Below, piece after piece: positions 34,867 to 44,739 of a DNA stretch of 64,000 bases; positions within the stretch are counted from its first letter, which is position 1, and each line of letters starts with the position of its first letter. Source of the stretch: Candidatus Nitrotoga fabula. GTDB lineage: Bacteria > Pseudomonadota > Gammaproteobacteria > Burkholderiales > Gallionellaceae. The stretch lies in NCBI RefSeq assembly GCF_905221025.1, contig NZ_CAJNBL010000002.1:1-64000 (forward strand), written 5' to 3'. Position numbers and translations under genes: made by a program. The notes below the pieces were generated by a model. That model saw only the letters and a list, made by a program, of their open reading frames with translations. It searched no databases and was not told where the DNA came from.

Positions 34867-35829
34867 ATGAAGTCCATATATTTTCTGAGCATCCTTATGT
34901 TGAGTGCATTCACCACAAATGTTTATGCTGTCAGTTCCAAATTGAATGTGGTCTGTAAAGGTGATGATGTGGGCGCAGAAGTTTCAGTTAACGGAAAATT
35001 TAAAGGTGAATGCCCGCTCGAAATTAAAGTGCCCATGGGTAAATTGAAATTGAAGGTGCAAAAAAACGAACGTATATTCGAGCAAGAAATTAACGTAGGA
35101 AATAACACCACTAAAACAGTGGAAGCAAACTTGATTACTCCAGTATTCCATACAGCAGGTAAAGAATCGCAGCCTGAGCAATCGAAATCTGCCAAGAGGG
35201 ATAATAAAGGGAATGTAGTATCCAATAAGCCTTGCAGTTTCTGCCCTGAAATGGTGCCGATACCAGGTGCAGATTTCGAGATCGGGAAATATACGGTTAC
35301 ATTTGAAGAATGGGATGCATGCGTCGCAGATGGTGGATGCAACGGTTATGTACCTTTGGATGAAGAATGGGGGCGTGGTAAGCAACCTGTGGTCAATGTG
35401 AGCTGGAACGACATACAATATTACCTTGAATGGTTATCTGCAAAAACCGGAAAAACCTACCGGTTACCCAGTGAACATGAAATGGAAATCGCGACGCGGG
35501 CTGGCACCCTGACCCAATATTATTGGGGGGATGACCTTGGGTTCCATAATGCCAATTGTCGTGGTTGTGGCAACCGGTATGAGAAAAAGAGAAATATTCC
35601 TATGCCGGTTGGAAGTTTCAAACCCAACCCGTATGGTTTGTATGACATGATGGGTAATGTCTGGCAATGGACGGATGGCTGCCGGGAAGGGGACTGTTCA
35701 AGACTGGTACTTCGTGGTGGTTCATTCGAATACGAGCCTGAATATATGACGTTAGGCTATCGCGAGGGTATCGAGGCCAGTGAGCGGGTCAATAATCTTG
35801 GATTCCGCGTAGCCAGAACTTTGCCGTAA
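34867..35829 (+). CDS. secreted SUMF1-fold protein with PEGA-like N-domain, copy 2
   Basis: 320 residues from the ATG at 34867 (ribosome binding site ACGGAG just upstream; the preceding 20 in-frame codons are not signal-peptide-like). Signal peptide MKSIYFLSILMLSAFTTNVYA, PEGA-like domain (DVGAEVSVNGKFKGECPLEI), linker, then an SUMF1 domain with MVPIPGADFEIGKYTVTFEE, RLPSEHEMEIATRAG, NPYGLYDMMGNVWQWTDGCR and LRGGSFEY. It clearly arose with copy 1 by tandem duplication, but residue differences are many, so the event is old. Function unknown; a cell-envelope binding role is possible. Confidence 0.85.
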   Translation: MKSIYFLSILMLSAFTTNVYAVSSKLNVVCKGDDVGAEVSVNGKFKGECPLEIKVPMGKLKLKVQKNERIFEQEINVGNNTTKTVEANLITPVFHTAGKESQPEQSKSAKRDNKGNVVSNKPCSFCPEMVPIPGADFEIGKYTVTFEEWDACVADGGCNGYVPLDEEWGRGKQPVVNVSWNDIQYYLEWLSAKTGKTYRLPSEHEMEIATRAGTLTQYYWGDDLGFHNANCRGCGNRYEKKRNIPMPVGSFKPNPYGLYDMMGNVWQWTDGCREGDCSRLVLRGGSFEYEPEYMTLGYREGIEASERVNNLGFRVARTLP

Positions 35830-36048
35830 TTTCTGGCAGATTTTGGGGATTCCGTGCTCATATGTCCATGCAAGCCTGCACGGGCATTCAGGCCTGCTTA
35901 TTTCTAAAGGAATGGCCTGTCTGTCAAAGATTCTCCAGTGTTGCCTGATTATGTTTTGCAAGCGACAATGCGCAATATTTATCCTGAAAATTCAGGTTAA
36001 TTTCTAATAAAAAATAAGTTCGTGAAACTGGAATCGAAGAATTAAAGT

Positions 36049-36312
36049 ATGGCAGCAAAATCTCAAAAGATACCTAGTTTTGAATTGGCGCTGGCAGAAT
36101 TAGAACAGGTGGTCGCGGATATGGAGATGGGCAAGCTGTCTCTGGAAGAAACTTTGACAGCGTACCGTCGCGGAACCGAACTGTTGAAAATCTGCCGCAG
36201 TCGTTTAGAAGACGTGCAGCAGCAGGTACGTATCCTGGAAGGCGGCACATTACAAACCTTCTCTAACGGTCCGGTTTTTCCAAGCGATTTGCCGATGCGA
36301 GAAAATGAATAG
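36049..36312 (+). CDS. xseB: exodeoxyribonuclease VII small subunit
   Basis: 87 residues with the XseB core SFELALAELEQVVADMEMGK and SLEETLTAYRRGTELLKICR, a helical hairpin. It binds the large subunit XseA in the single-strand-specific exonuclease VII. It overlaps ispA by 8 bases, the standard xseB-ispA-dxs operon. Confidence 0.94.
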   Translation: MAAKSQKIPSFELALAELEQVVADMEMGKLSLEETLTAYRRGTELLKICRSRLEDVQQQVRILEGGTLQTFSNGPVFPSDLPMRENE

Positions 36313-37216
36313 ATATAAATCGCTTAGCATTGATTTCCAGATATGGGCTCGTTCTCATCAGAGTAGTTTTGAAGAACTGCTAAAAAATATTCTTCCGCAA
36401 TCGGGTGTTGCGCCACAACGTTTGCATTCAGCCATGCGTTATAGTGTATTGGATGGCGGTAAGCGAGTGCGGCCGCTTCTGGCGTTTGCCGCTGGAGAAC
36501 TGGCAAGGGCGGATATCACGCGTGTCAATATTGTTGCTACAGCCGTAGAATTAATTCACGCGTATTCTCTGGTACACGATGATATGCCGTGCATGGACAA
36601 TGATGTTCTTAGGCGTGGCAAACCAACTTGTCACGTTGAATATGATGAGGCGACTGCACTTCTGGTTGGAGACAGTTTGCAAAGCCTGGCATTTCAGTTG
36701 CTGGCTGAAAACAAGCTTAGTGATGATGCCGGGCATCAACTGGATATGATCAGGCTGTTGGCGACCGCTTCTGGTTCTCGTGGCATGGCAGGGGGGCAGG
36801 CAATTGATTTGGCAAGCGTGGGTAGTCAGCTAAGCTTGCCTGAACTTGAATTCATGCATATTCATAAAACTGGCGCGCTCATCCGAGCCGCAGTATTGCT
36901 TGGAGCCAGGTGCGGGGGGGTATTAACGGGATCAGAACTGGCTGCCCTTGATCATTATGGCAAATGCATTGGTCTGGCTTTTCAGGTTATGGACGATATT
37001 CTTGACAGCGAGGCGGACACTATTACCTTGGGAAAAACTGCAGGAAAAGATGCTGAACAGGATAAGCCTACCTACGTCACTTTACGCGGCTTGCAGGCTG
37101 CCCGGAAAATGGCAGCGGAATTTCATGATGAAGCACTAGATACTCTAAAAATTTTTGGGGAGTCGGCGCTCCGTCTGAATGAAATGGCAGATTTTATCTT
37201 GTTTAGAAAGTATTGA
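36305..37216 (+). CDS. ispA: farnesyl diphosphate synthase
   Basis: 303 residues. First aspartate-rich motif in [20 protein letters not shown], second in [20 protein letters not shown], plus [16 protein letters not shown] near residue 50. Polyprenyl synthetase of the short-chain type; it condenses IPP with DMAPP/GPP to farnesyl diphosphate. It stands between xseB and dxs, linking it to the MEP pathway. Confidence 0.95.
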   Translation: MNRYKSLSIDFQIWARSHQSSFEELLKNILPQSGVAPQRLHSAMRYSVLDGGKRVRPLLAFAAGELARADITRVNIVATAVELIHAYSLVHDDMPCMDNDVLRRGKPTCHVEYDEATALLVGDSLQSLAFQLLAENKLSDDAGHQLDMIRLLATASGSRGMAGGQAIDLASVGSQLSLPELEFMHIHKTGALIRAAVLLGARCGGVLTGSELAALDHYGKCIGLAFQVMDDILDSEADTITLGKTAGKDAEQDKPTYVTLRGLQAARKMAAEFHDEALDTLKIFGESALRLNEMADFILFRKY

Positions 37217-37226
37217 TGGTTTTGTG

Positions 37227-39092
37227 ATGGTTTTGCTGCTAAATACGATTAATACCCCTGAATATTTACGTCAGTTGGATCGAAAACAATTGCCGCAGTT
37301 GGCAGAGGAATTACGCCAGTTTCTGGTGAAATCGGTGAGCAAAACTGGTGGCCACCTGTCTTCGAACCTTGGAACCATAGAATTAACCATAGCATTACAT
37401 TACGTATTCAATACTCCGTACGACAGATTAGTGTGGGATGTCGGCCACCAGACTTATTCACATAAAATTCTTACGGGACGGCGGGAATTAATGAAAACCC
37501 TGCGAATGGCAGGCGGAATATCAGGTTTTCCCAGTCGAACTGAAAGCATTTATGATGCCTTTGGTACTGCTCATTCCAGCACATCGATCAGCGCAGCATT
37601 GGGGATGTCAGTGGCAGCGAAAATTGACGGCAGCGATCGGCGTGCTGTTGCCATCATCGGGGATGGTGCAATGAGTGGTGGTATGGCATTCGAGGCTTTG
37701 AATAATGCTGGAGCCATGGACACCAATCTGCTGGTTGTTCTTAATGATAATGACATGTCCATTTCGAGGCCTGTGGGTGCACTAAACAATTATTTTGCCA
37801 AGCTGATGTCGGGTCGGTTTTATTCAGCAATGCGGCGCAGCAGTGAAAAAATGCTGAAAGGAATTCCACCTGTACTCGAATTTGCCAAGAGAGCGGAAGA
37901 GCATGTCAAGGGGATGGTCACCCCGGGAACATTATTTGAAGAATTCGGGTTCAACTATATTGGTCCTATCGATGGGCATGATCTGGATACCCTGGTCACG
38001 ACTCTCGGCAATATTCGACAGCTCCACGGTCCGCAATTCCTGCATGTTGTTACTCGAAAGGGGAAAGGTTATCTGCATGCTGAGGAAAATTGTCTGCTCT
38101 ATCATGGGGTTGGGAAGTTTGATCCTGAGCAGGGTATTCTGCCGAAAACTGCTCTTGAAGATGGGAAAGGGCAAGCCCGCAAGCAAACCTATGCTGAAAT
38201 TTTTGGCGGATGGCTGTGCGATATGGCGAGGCAGGATAAACGCCTGGTTGGCATTACTCCCGCTATGTGCGAAGGTTCTGGCATGGGTGATTTTGCAAAA
38301 AATTTCCCGCAACGTTATTTTGATGTGGGCATTGCCGAACAGCATGCGCTGACTTTTGCTGCTGGATTGGCTTGTGAGGGTTATAAACCGGTAGTCGCCA
38401 TTTATTCCACTTTTCTGCAGCGCGCTTATGATCAACTCATACATGACATTGCGATTCAGAATCTGCCTGTTGTGTTTGCAATCGATCGTGCTGGACTGGT
38501 GGGTGCGGATGGTGCAACGCATGCCGGGAGTTTTGATCTGAGTTTCTTGCGTTGTATTCCGAATATGACAGTAATGGCTCCGTCTGATGAAAATGAGTGC
38601 CGTCAACTTTTATATACGGCATTTCTGCTGGATACTCCTGCTGCCGTGAGATATCCGCGTGGTTATGGACCGGGTAGTGTTCCTCTCAAGGCAATGAAGG
38701 GATTGCCAATAGGCAAAGGCGAGATTCGCCGTCTAGGTCAAAAAGTGGCCATTCTTTCATTTGGTTCGATGCTCCATCAGGCTATTGATGCCGCTGATGT
38801 TCTGGATGCTACCGTAGCCAACATGCGTTTTGTGAAGCCTCTTGATACTGGACTGATTTTGCAATTGGCCAAGGAGCATGTGTTACTGGTTACGGTTGAA
38901 GAAAATACTGTTCTGGGAGGTGCGGGCAGTGCGGTTACAGAATGTTTGCAGCAACACGGCATGTCAGTTGCAGTGCTGCAACTTGGCTTGCCTGATAAAT
39001 TTTTGGAGCAGGGAGAGCCAGAAAAAATGCTGGCTACATGCGGTTTGGATGCGGCTGGAATTATAGCTTCAATTCGTTCGCGAATGTCCTGA
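37227..39092 (+). CDS. dxs: 1-deoxy-D-xylulose-5-phosphate synthase
   Basis: 621 residues from the ATG at 37227 (a GTG lies one codon upstream), matching the usual length of about 620. Thiamine-diphosphate motif [18 protein letters not shown] with the following NDNDMS; catalytic region [18 protein letters not shown]-terminal [15 protein letters not shown] and [15 protein letters not shown]. It joins pyruvate and glyceraldehyde 3-phosphate, the first step of the MEP isoprenoid pathway. It starts 10 bases after the ispA stop. Confidence 0.96.
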   Translation: MVLLLNTINTPEYLRQLDRKQLPQLAEELRQFLVKSVSKTGGHLSSNLGTIELTIALHYVFNTPYDRLVWDVGHQTYSHKILTGRRELMKTLRMAGGISGFPSRTESIYDAFGTAHSSTSISAALGMSVAAKIDGSDRRAVAIIGDGAMSGGMAFEALNNAGAMDTNLLVVLNDNDMSISRPVGALNNYFAKLMSGRFYSAMRRSSEKMLKGIPPVLEFAKRAEEHVKGMVTPGTLFEEFGFNYIGPIDGHDLDTLVTTLGNIRQLHGPQFLHVVTRKGKGYLHAEENCLLYHGVGKFDPEQGILPKTALEDGKGQARKQTYAEIFGGWLCDMARQDKRLVGITPAMCEGSGMGDFAKNFPQRYFDVGIAEQHALTFAAGLACEGYKPVVAIYSTFLQRAYDQLIHDIAIQNLPVVFAIDRAGLVGADGATHAGSFDLSFLRCIPNMTVMAPSDENECRQLLYTAFLLDTPAAVRYPRGYGPGSVPLKAMKGLPIGKGEIRRLGQKVAILSFGSMLHQAIDAADVLDATVANMRFVKPLDTGLILQLAKEHVLLVTVEENTVLGGAGSAVTECLQQHGMSVAVLQLGLPDKFLEQGEPEKMLATCGLDAAGIIASIRSRMS

Positions 39093-39340
39093 TGAAATTG
39101 CATATTCCGGGACACTAACGAGCTGGAAGCTGACGCAATAATCGTTTAAGCGGCCTATTCTGGATAACTTGTGTTCATTCAGGTTGGACCATTTGGTTCA
39201 TAGGAATTCTTTAGGAGTATACTGGTCTTAATGCAAGCATATGATGCATTCCAGATGTGAAATTTTGAAATGGTTTGTAATCGATATGTGGTTGTAAGTG
39301 GCGTCTTGACGGAATTTTAATTATAAACGGAGGATGGATC

Positions 39341-40000
39341 ATGTCATTACGAATCAATGATGAAGCACCAAATTTTACTGCCCCGACAACTCAGGGTATC
39401 ATTAATTTTCATGAGTGGATTGGAAATGGTTGGGCAATCCTTTTTTCCCACCCTAAGGACTTTACTCCAGTATGTACTACTGAACTGGGATATATGGCCA
39501 AACTGGAGCCAGAATTCAGAAAGCGGAATTGCAAGATTGTCGGCTTAAGTGTGGATCCGGTGGAAAATCATGAAAAATGGGCCAAAGATATCGAAGAAAC
39601 ACAGGGGTATGCTGTTAATTATCCGATGATTGGCGACGGGGATTTGAAGGTGGCCAAGCTGTACAACATGCTTCCGGCCGAAGAGACAGGTACTTCGGAG
39701 GGGAGAACTGCAGCCACCAATGCAACGGTGCGCTCTGTGTTTATCATTGGCCCTGACAAGAAAATTAAACTGACGCTTACGTATCCAATGTCTACCGGAC
39801 GCAATTTTGATGAGATATTGCGTGTGCTGGATTCAATACAGTTGACTGCCAATTATAAAGTGGCTACCCCTGTGAACTGGAAAAATGGCGAGGATGTAAT
39901 CATTGTTCCTGCAGTGTCAGATGATGATGCAAGAAAGATGTTTCCCGATGGCTGGAAAACCGTTAAGCCATACCTTCGTATAGTTAAGCAGCCTCATTAA
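39341..40000 (+). CDS. 1-Cys peroxiredoxin (Prx6 type)
   Basis: 219 residues. The peroxidatic cysteine C45 is in HPKDFTPVCTTELGYMAKLE, the Prx6/AhpC-TSA class signature, and the long C-terminal region (YPMSTGRNFDEILRVLDSIQ, VSDDDARKMFPDGW) is that of 1-Cys Prx6 proteins. It reduces hydrogen peroxide and alkyl peroxides; the reductant in bacteria is not fixed by the sequence. A good ribosome binding site (GGAGG) precedes the ATG at 39341. It is inserted between dxs and folE2. Confidence 0.93.
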   Translation: MSLRINDEAPNFTAPTTQGIINFHEWIGNGWAILFSHPKDFTPVCTTELGYMAKLEPEFRKRNCKIVGLSVDPVENHEKWAKDIEETQGYAVNYPMIGDGDLKVAKLYNMLPAEETGTSEGRTAATNATVRSVFIIGPDKKIKLTLTYPMSTGRNFDEILRVLDSIQLTANYKVATPVNWKNGEDVIIVPAVSDDDARKMFPDGWKTVKPYLRIVKQPH

Positions 40001-40348
40001 AAACACTTGGATTAAATTAGTGCAGCAACAGTAGCCTGAAGCGAAACAATGGCTTTTCAATTTTCAGACATTTGTTCCAGTAATCGTAAACATGATCTTT
40101 AGCTTCTTTAGCATGTCATATGCAAATTAAAAAGCTAGGGGAGTGGTGGGTATTGTTGTTGCACCTAAAAATTTTCTGCACGTCCCTTTCCGCATGAAGG
40201 CGACTATTTAGAGTTTGCAACCCAAATCTCTTGTCAATGGATACTGCATGATTTTTTGTTCAGTATTGATTGCAGATCTTTTCTTATGATGATTTAACAG
40301 ACGAAATTTTTAGATACACTGATTTTTGAGATTTTAAATTCTGCGAAC
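40001..40348. other. AT-rich upstream region of folE2
   Basis: 348 bases with no ORF of note. No Zur-type palindrome such as those upstream of some folE2 genes could be found by eye. Promoter elements are probably within the last 100 bases but are not distinct. Confidence 0.35.
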
Positions 40349-41155
40349 ATGATTCCTTTGAATGCCACTTCAATCCCTGATGTACAAAACATGATCGACA
40401 CGCGTCATCTTGCAATCAACAAGGTTGGCATTAAAAGCATTCGTCATCCTGTCCAGGTTAAAGATAAAAATGAAGGTGTGCAACATACTATCGCTACATT
40501 CAATATGTATGTGTATTTGCCCCATAATTTCAAGGGTACTCATATGTCACGTTTTGTTGAGATACTGAACTGCCATGGGCGAGAGATTTCTGTTGAATCA
40601 TTTGAGAGTATTCTCAGGGAGATGGTGGAAAAACTGGAAGCTCGTTCCGGTCATATTGAAATGAGTTTTCCGTATTTCATAAATAAGTTGGCTCCGGTAT
40701 CTGGAGTGCAAAGTTTGCTAGACTATGATGTCACTTTTGTCGGGGAAATAAATAAAGGTCAATATAGTTTTGTCATGAAAGTTCTAGTGCCAGTTACTAG
40801 TTTGTGCCCATGTTCTAAAAAAATTTCCGATCGGGGAGCGCATAATCAACGTTCGCATGTAACCATCACTGTCCGTACTAATCGTTCTGTGTGGATAGAA
40901 GAGATTGTGAATTATGCCGAGAAGCAGGCATCATGTGAATTGTATGGCCTGCTTAAGCGTCCAGATGAGAAATTTGTCACGGAACGGGCTTATGACAACC
41001 CCAAATTTGTAGAAGACATGGTTCGTGATGTTGCATCTGCGCTCAATCGGGATGAGCGCATTGATGCTTATGTAGTGGAATCCGAAAATTTTGAATCAAT
41101 ACATAATCATTCTGCATATGCATTGATTGAGTGGGATAAAACGTCCATGAAATAA
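40349..41155 (+). CDS. folE2: GTP cyclohydrolase FolE2 (type IB)
   Basis: 268 residues of the COG1469 family. The active-site cysteine is in [20 protein letters not shown], followed by [13 protein letters not shown]; the N-terminal half has [14 protein letters not shown]. It converts GTP to 7,8-dihydroneopterin triphosphate for folate. Type IB enzymes use several metals and replace zinc-dependent FolE when zinc is scarce. The chromosomal position downstream of xseB-ispA-dxs is common in betaproteobacteria. Confidence 0.93.
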   Translation: MIPLNATSIPDVQNMIDTRHLAINKVGIKSIRHPVQVKDKNEGVQHTIATFNMYVYLPHNFKGTHMSRFVEILNCHGREISVESFESILREMVEKLEARSGHIEMSFPYFINKLAPVSGVQSLLDYDVTFVGEINKGQYSFVMKVLVPVTSLCPCSKKISDRGAHNQRSHVTITVRTNRSVWIEEIVNYAEKQASCELYGLLKRPDEKFVTERAYDNPKFVEDMVRDVASALNRDERIDAYVVESENFESIHNHSAYALIEWDKTSMK

Positions 41156-41395
41156 GGTAGGGCAACATTTTGAATATTGGTGAATTACTAAAAATACGCT
41201 GCATATTCATTCGCGCAGTTATTTTTTACATGATTGTGCTTGAGCCGTTTGGTTAATCTAATGAATAAACTGGTGGCTTTATAAACTCTTCTCTGCCATA
41301 AAATTCAGTAGTTTTTTGAATAATCAGGTCGTCATAGCTGACACTGGCCTGTATTTTGTTTAAAATGGCATCTATTTCATTAGGAGTTTGGACAC

Positions 41396-41818
41396 ATGGC
41401 CTATGTAGTTACCGAAGCATGCATCAAATGTAAGTATACGGATTGTGTTGAAGTATGCCCCGTGGATTGTTTTTACGAAGGACCGAACTGTCTGGTGATT
41501 GATCCGGATGAGTGTATTGATTGCACTTTATGTGTTGCAGAATGTCCAGTCAATGCAATTTATGCAGAAGATGATTTGCCAGAAGATCAGCGTCAGTTCA
41601 GCGCGTTGAATGCGGAGCTATGCAAGGTATTCAAATGTATCGTTGAGAAGAAAGATCCGCCCGCAGATGCAGATGACTGGAAAGAAGTAAAGAACAAGCT
41701 TCATTTATTGGAAAAAGAATTTCCTCCTGGCGAAGATGAACGTAATTATCCAGGTGGATCACGGGATGAAAAAGATGAAGATGGCTTGACTGGCCTGGAC
41801 AAGCTATTGATGCGATGA
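41396..41818 (+). CDS. fdxA: ferredoxin FdxA, 3Fe-4S/4Fe-4S, with acidic C-terminal extension
   Basis: 140 residues. The seven-iron pattern is clear: C9, C17 and the cysteine of AECPVNAI for the 3Fe-4S cluster, and C21, C40, C43 and C46 for the 4Fe-4S cluster ([13 protein letters not shown]). The family is usually about 107 residues; here about 30 extra charged residues ([20 protein letters not shown] and on) follow. Cytoplasmic electron carrier; partner unknown. A good ribosome binding site (TTAGGAG) precedes it. The extension is hydrophilic and low-complexity; its role is not evident. Confidence 0.92.
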   Translation: MAYVVTEACIKCKYTDCVEVCPVDCFYEGPNCLVIDPDECIDCTLCVAECPVNAIYAEDDLPEDQRQFSALNAELCKVFKCIVEKKDPPADADDWKEVKNKLHLLEKEFPPGEDERNYPGGSRDEKDEDGLTGLDKLLMR

Positions 41819-42725
41819 AGTATTGTGTGTATTTCATTTTGAATACCCCTCTTGAATGAATTGTTGCATGTTGGACAGCATGGACATGCGGTTTTGCTTG
41901 GTATTGATCAAACAGAATAAAGGCAGAAATTCTGTCTGACAGGTAACTTCAACGGGAAATGTCATTCTAAATAACACATATTTTCGATAGCTTGCCGTTA
42001 ATGCTGCACAATGTCATGCTCTGAAGTTTTTAAAGATTGCATTCAGCAGGTTGTCTCATGCGCTGCCTGCCTGGACAGGCCTGCTGGATTGCTGTCTGTA
42101 AAACTGGATTAGTTGCTTGCATTGAAAAAGCTTACCTGTCTTTCTTCTTGCGTATAAATTAATATTGGAACGAAACAGGAAGATTTTTTCTGAATGAACT
42201 GTCTAGTTGTGTTCCCAGATTCTGAATTTTTAGTATATTTATTCGGTTATTCTGGTGCAGCAGCATTAACACAGATTCCGCATAAAAATCTGGGCCGAGA
42301 AATGACTTTAGCTTGAAAATATTGTCATATCCTCTCCGGCGATAGCGTTCTTTTCTCGGAAATTATTTATATGTATCTGATTTTTAATAAACGTTTTAAA
42401 CGTCCTGCATCCTCAGATTAAAGTCTGGCATGTTTATGCCTGTGTGACTGCCATTAAGTTCCTCCTGACCGTGTTAGCATGATGCAATTCTGGACAAACG
42501 GCATGATTCCATTCATTGCTTGCTTCGTCGCTTTGGCCAGCGTACAGTATCAAATGATATTGTTCATTGCATTTCTCTGAAACAGAAAATTGATTATTTA
42601 GCTGCTTATGCTTGGAATGTTGAACGTTCAATTTCTGTTGTGTATGCGATTTGTAGTGGGAATACATGGTTACACAACTATAGGTTCCCATCGGCTCTCG
42701 TTTTATCTTCAGGGGGAGATTTGCC
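41819..42725. other. long AT-rich intergenic region with a possible structured RNA
   Basis: 907 bases, the longest stretch without a gene in the window. ORFs in it (for example 42520-42777, plus) lack family resemblance and ribosome binding sites. Within it, 42295-42359 could fold into a hairpin with an 8-bp closing stem and an inner 5-bp stem. The promoter of the histidine-kinase operon should lie near the right end. Confidence 0.4.
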
Positions 42726-44222
42726 ATGCAGTCAGAAAACTGTCCAGTTATTTCGTCCGGATTATGTCAAAAATTAAAAAAGGTGCTGGAAGCCTGTCTT
42801 GCACCGTTATATAAACATACCATCCTGGTTTTAAGTACCATCTTCGTTGGCGGTGCGCTGTTGGCGTTCTGGTACCTGTCTCATGCGACTACTACCTTGG
42901 TGCAATCCGCAGCTCTGCAAGGAATTACAATGTATTCGGAGTCTCTGACTGAACTGCGAAATTATTACACTTCTGAAGTGGTGGATCGCCTGAGAAGCAG
43001 TAATATTGAAGTAACACATGATTATCAACTCAAGCCGGGGGCAATTCCGCTGCCTGCCATTTTCACCATGGAACTTGGAAGAAGGATCAGCCTGCATGGA
43101 ACCGGCATGAGGGTGCGGTTATATAGCAATTATCCTTTCCCCTGGCGCAAGGATGGGGGGGCACGTGATGATTTCGAGAGACAGGCCTTGGTTGCGTTAC
43201 AGGCAGATCCAAAGCAACCCTATTACCGGTTTGAGGAACTCGATGGACGTGCATCGTTGCGCTACGCTACTGCAGATGTGATGCATGAAGATTGCATCGG
43301 TTGTCATAATGCTCACCCGGATAGCCCTAAACGTGACTGGAAAGTGGGCGATGTTCGAGGAGTGCTGGAGATTGTTCGGCCTCTGGATGTTGTGGTATCT
43401 CAAAGTCGGGCTGATCTGAGAGATATTTTCATTCTGTTTGGGGTGTTGCTAACACTGGGCTTGGGTGCCCTTGCTCTTGTAATTACCCGTTTACGCCGGG
43501 TATCCGTGGAACTGGAAGATCAGGTTACACGGCGCACAACCCAACTGGCTGCAGCCAATAAGGAACTGGAGGCTTTCAGCTATTCGGTATCACATGATCT
43601 GCGCGCTCCGCTCCGTAGCATTGATGGCTTTAGCCGTGCTTTGCTGGATGATTATGCCCCCCAGCTGGATGATACAGGAAAGGATTATTTGAACCGGGTC
43701 CGTGCATCTACCCAGCGTATGGGGCAGCTAATTGATGATATGTTGATGCTGTCGCGCGTTACGCGCAGTGAAATGAATGTAGATACGGTAAATCTGAGCG
43801 CACTGGCGCAGACAGTGGTTGATGAGCTGCAGCAGGAATATCCTGAACGTTTTGTGGAATTTGTATGCACGCCTGGCATGATGGTTCGGGGCGATGCTAG
43901 GTTGCTAAAAATTGTTCTGGAAAATTTATTGGGGAACGCATGGAAATTTACTTCTAAACGCGAGCATGCTCACATAGAGTTTGGGGTCATGCATCAAGTT
44001 GGTGCGTCAGTGTATTTTGTTCGTGACAATGGTGCCGGATTTGACATGGCATACGTGGGGAAATTATTTTCTGCCTTTCAGCGGCTGCATGCCATGACTG
44101 AATTTCCAGGAACCGGGGTTGGTCTGGCTACCGTGCAGCGTATTATTCACCGTCATGGTGGGGAAGCATGGGCAGAAGGAGAAATTGACAAGGGCGCAAC
44201 ATTTTATTTTACATTGCCATAG
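42726..44222 (+). CDS. sensor histidine kinase with periplasmic haem-binding (CxxCH, DUF3365-like) domain
   Basis: 498 residues. Membrane segments at about 30-52 and 237-258 enclose a periplasmic Tll0287-like (DUF3365) domain with a c-type haem motif CIGCH at 190-194 ([20 protein letters not shown]). The cytoplasmic part has a HisKA box [20 protein letters not shown] with phospho-His at 290, and a HATPase domain with [22 protein letters not shown] and [10 protein letters not shown]. The kinase half is of the phytochrome/Rcp-partner type. It should sense redox state, gas or another haem ligand and signal to the response regulator 62 bases downstream (inference). GGGGAGA before the ATG supports this start. 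Confidence 0.9.
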   Translation: MQSENCPVISSGLCQKLKKVLEACLAPLYKHTILVLSTIFVGGALLAFWYLSHATTTLVQSAALQGITMYSESLTELRNYYTSEVVDRLRSSNIEVTHDYQLKPGAIPLPAIFTMELGRRISLHGTGMRVRLYSNYPFPWRKDGGARDDFERQALVALQADPKQPYYRFEELDGRASLRYATADVMHEDCIGCHNAHPDSPKRDWKVGDVRGVLEIVRPLDVVVSQSRADLRDIFILFGVLLTLGLGALALVITRLRRVSVELEDQVTRRTTQLAAANKELEAFSYSVSHDLRAPLRSIDGFSRALLDDYAPQLDDTGKDYLNRVRASTQRMGQLIDDMLMLSRVTRSEMNVDTVNLSALAQTVVDELQQEYPERFVEFVCTPGMMVRGDARLLKIVLENLLGNAWKFTSKREHAHIEFGVMHQVGASVYFVRDNGAGFDMAYVGKLFSAFQRLHAMTEFPGTGVGLATVQRIIHRHGGEAWAEGEIDKGATFYFTLP

Positions 44223-44283
44223 CGCCGCTCATTTCATAGCATGAGCTTAAAATTGAGAAAGATGCAAAACTTTGGAAAACAGC

Positions 44284-44739
44284 ATGGATAGGAAAAAATT
44301 TATTTTGCTTGTTGAAGACAATCCTGATGATGAAGCACTTACCATGCGTGCCCTCAAGCAAAATCATATCGAAAATAACGTGGTTGTTGCGCGGGATGGG
44401 GCAGAGGCGCTTGATTACCTGTTCGGCAGAGGAAAGTACGCAGGCCGAGATTTGAATGAAATGCCAGCGTTAATTTTGCTTGATTTGAAACTTCCGAAAA
44501 TAAATGGTCTGGAAGTTTTGAAACAACTGCGAGCCAATACGCTCACTGCACTGTTACCTGTGGCCATTTTAACTTCCTCAAGCGAAGAGCACGATCTGTT
44601 GACCGGCTATAAACTTGGCCTGAACAGCTATATCATCAAACCTGTGGATTTTGACCAGTTTATTGATGCAGTTTGCAACCTTGGGAAATATTGGCTCTCC
44701 ATTAATGTAACTCCTCCAGGAAGTGGGCTGTTGAAATGA
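44284..44739 (+). CDS. single-domain response regulator, Rcp1-like
   Basis: About 151 residues from ATG 44284 (a TTG four codons upstream is in frame). Receiver domain only: acidic pocket in LLVEDNPDDEALTMRALKQN, phospho-Asp in ALILLDLKLPKINGLEVLKQ, Thr/Ser in LTSSSEEHD, and Lys in IKPVDFDQF. The DNPDDE and KLPK-type sequence are characteristic of Rcp-like regulators that pair with phytochrome-type kinases. No output domain, so it must act by protein contact or phosphotransfer. It overlaps the next gene by 4 bases (ATGA). Confidence 0.92.
   Translation: MDRKKFILLVEDNPDDEALTMRALKQNHIENNVVVARDGAEALDYLFGRGKYAGRDLNEMPALILLDLKLPKINGLEVLKQLRANTLTALLPVAILTSSSEEHDLLTGYKLGLNSYIIKPVDFDQFIDAVCNLGKYWLSINVTPPGSGLLK

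Noticed and set aside
42520-42777. 85-codon ORF overlapping the histidine-kinase start
   Set aside because: No ribosome binding site or similarity; overlaps a well-supported gene start.
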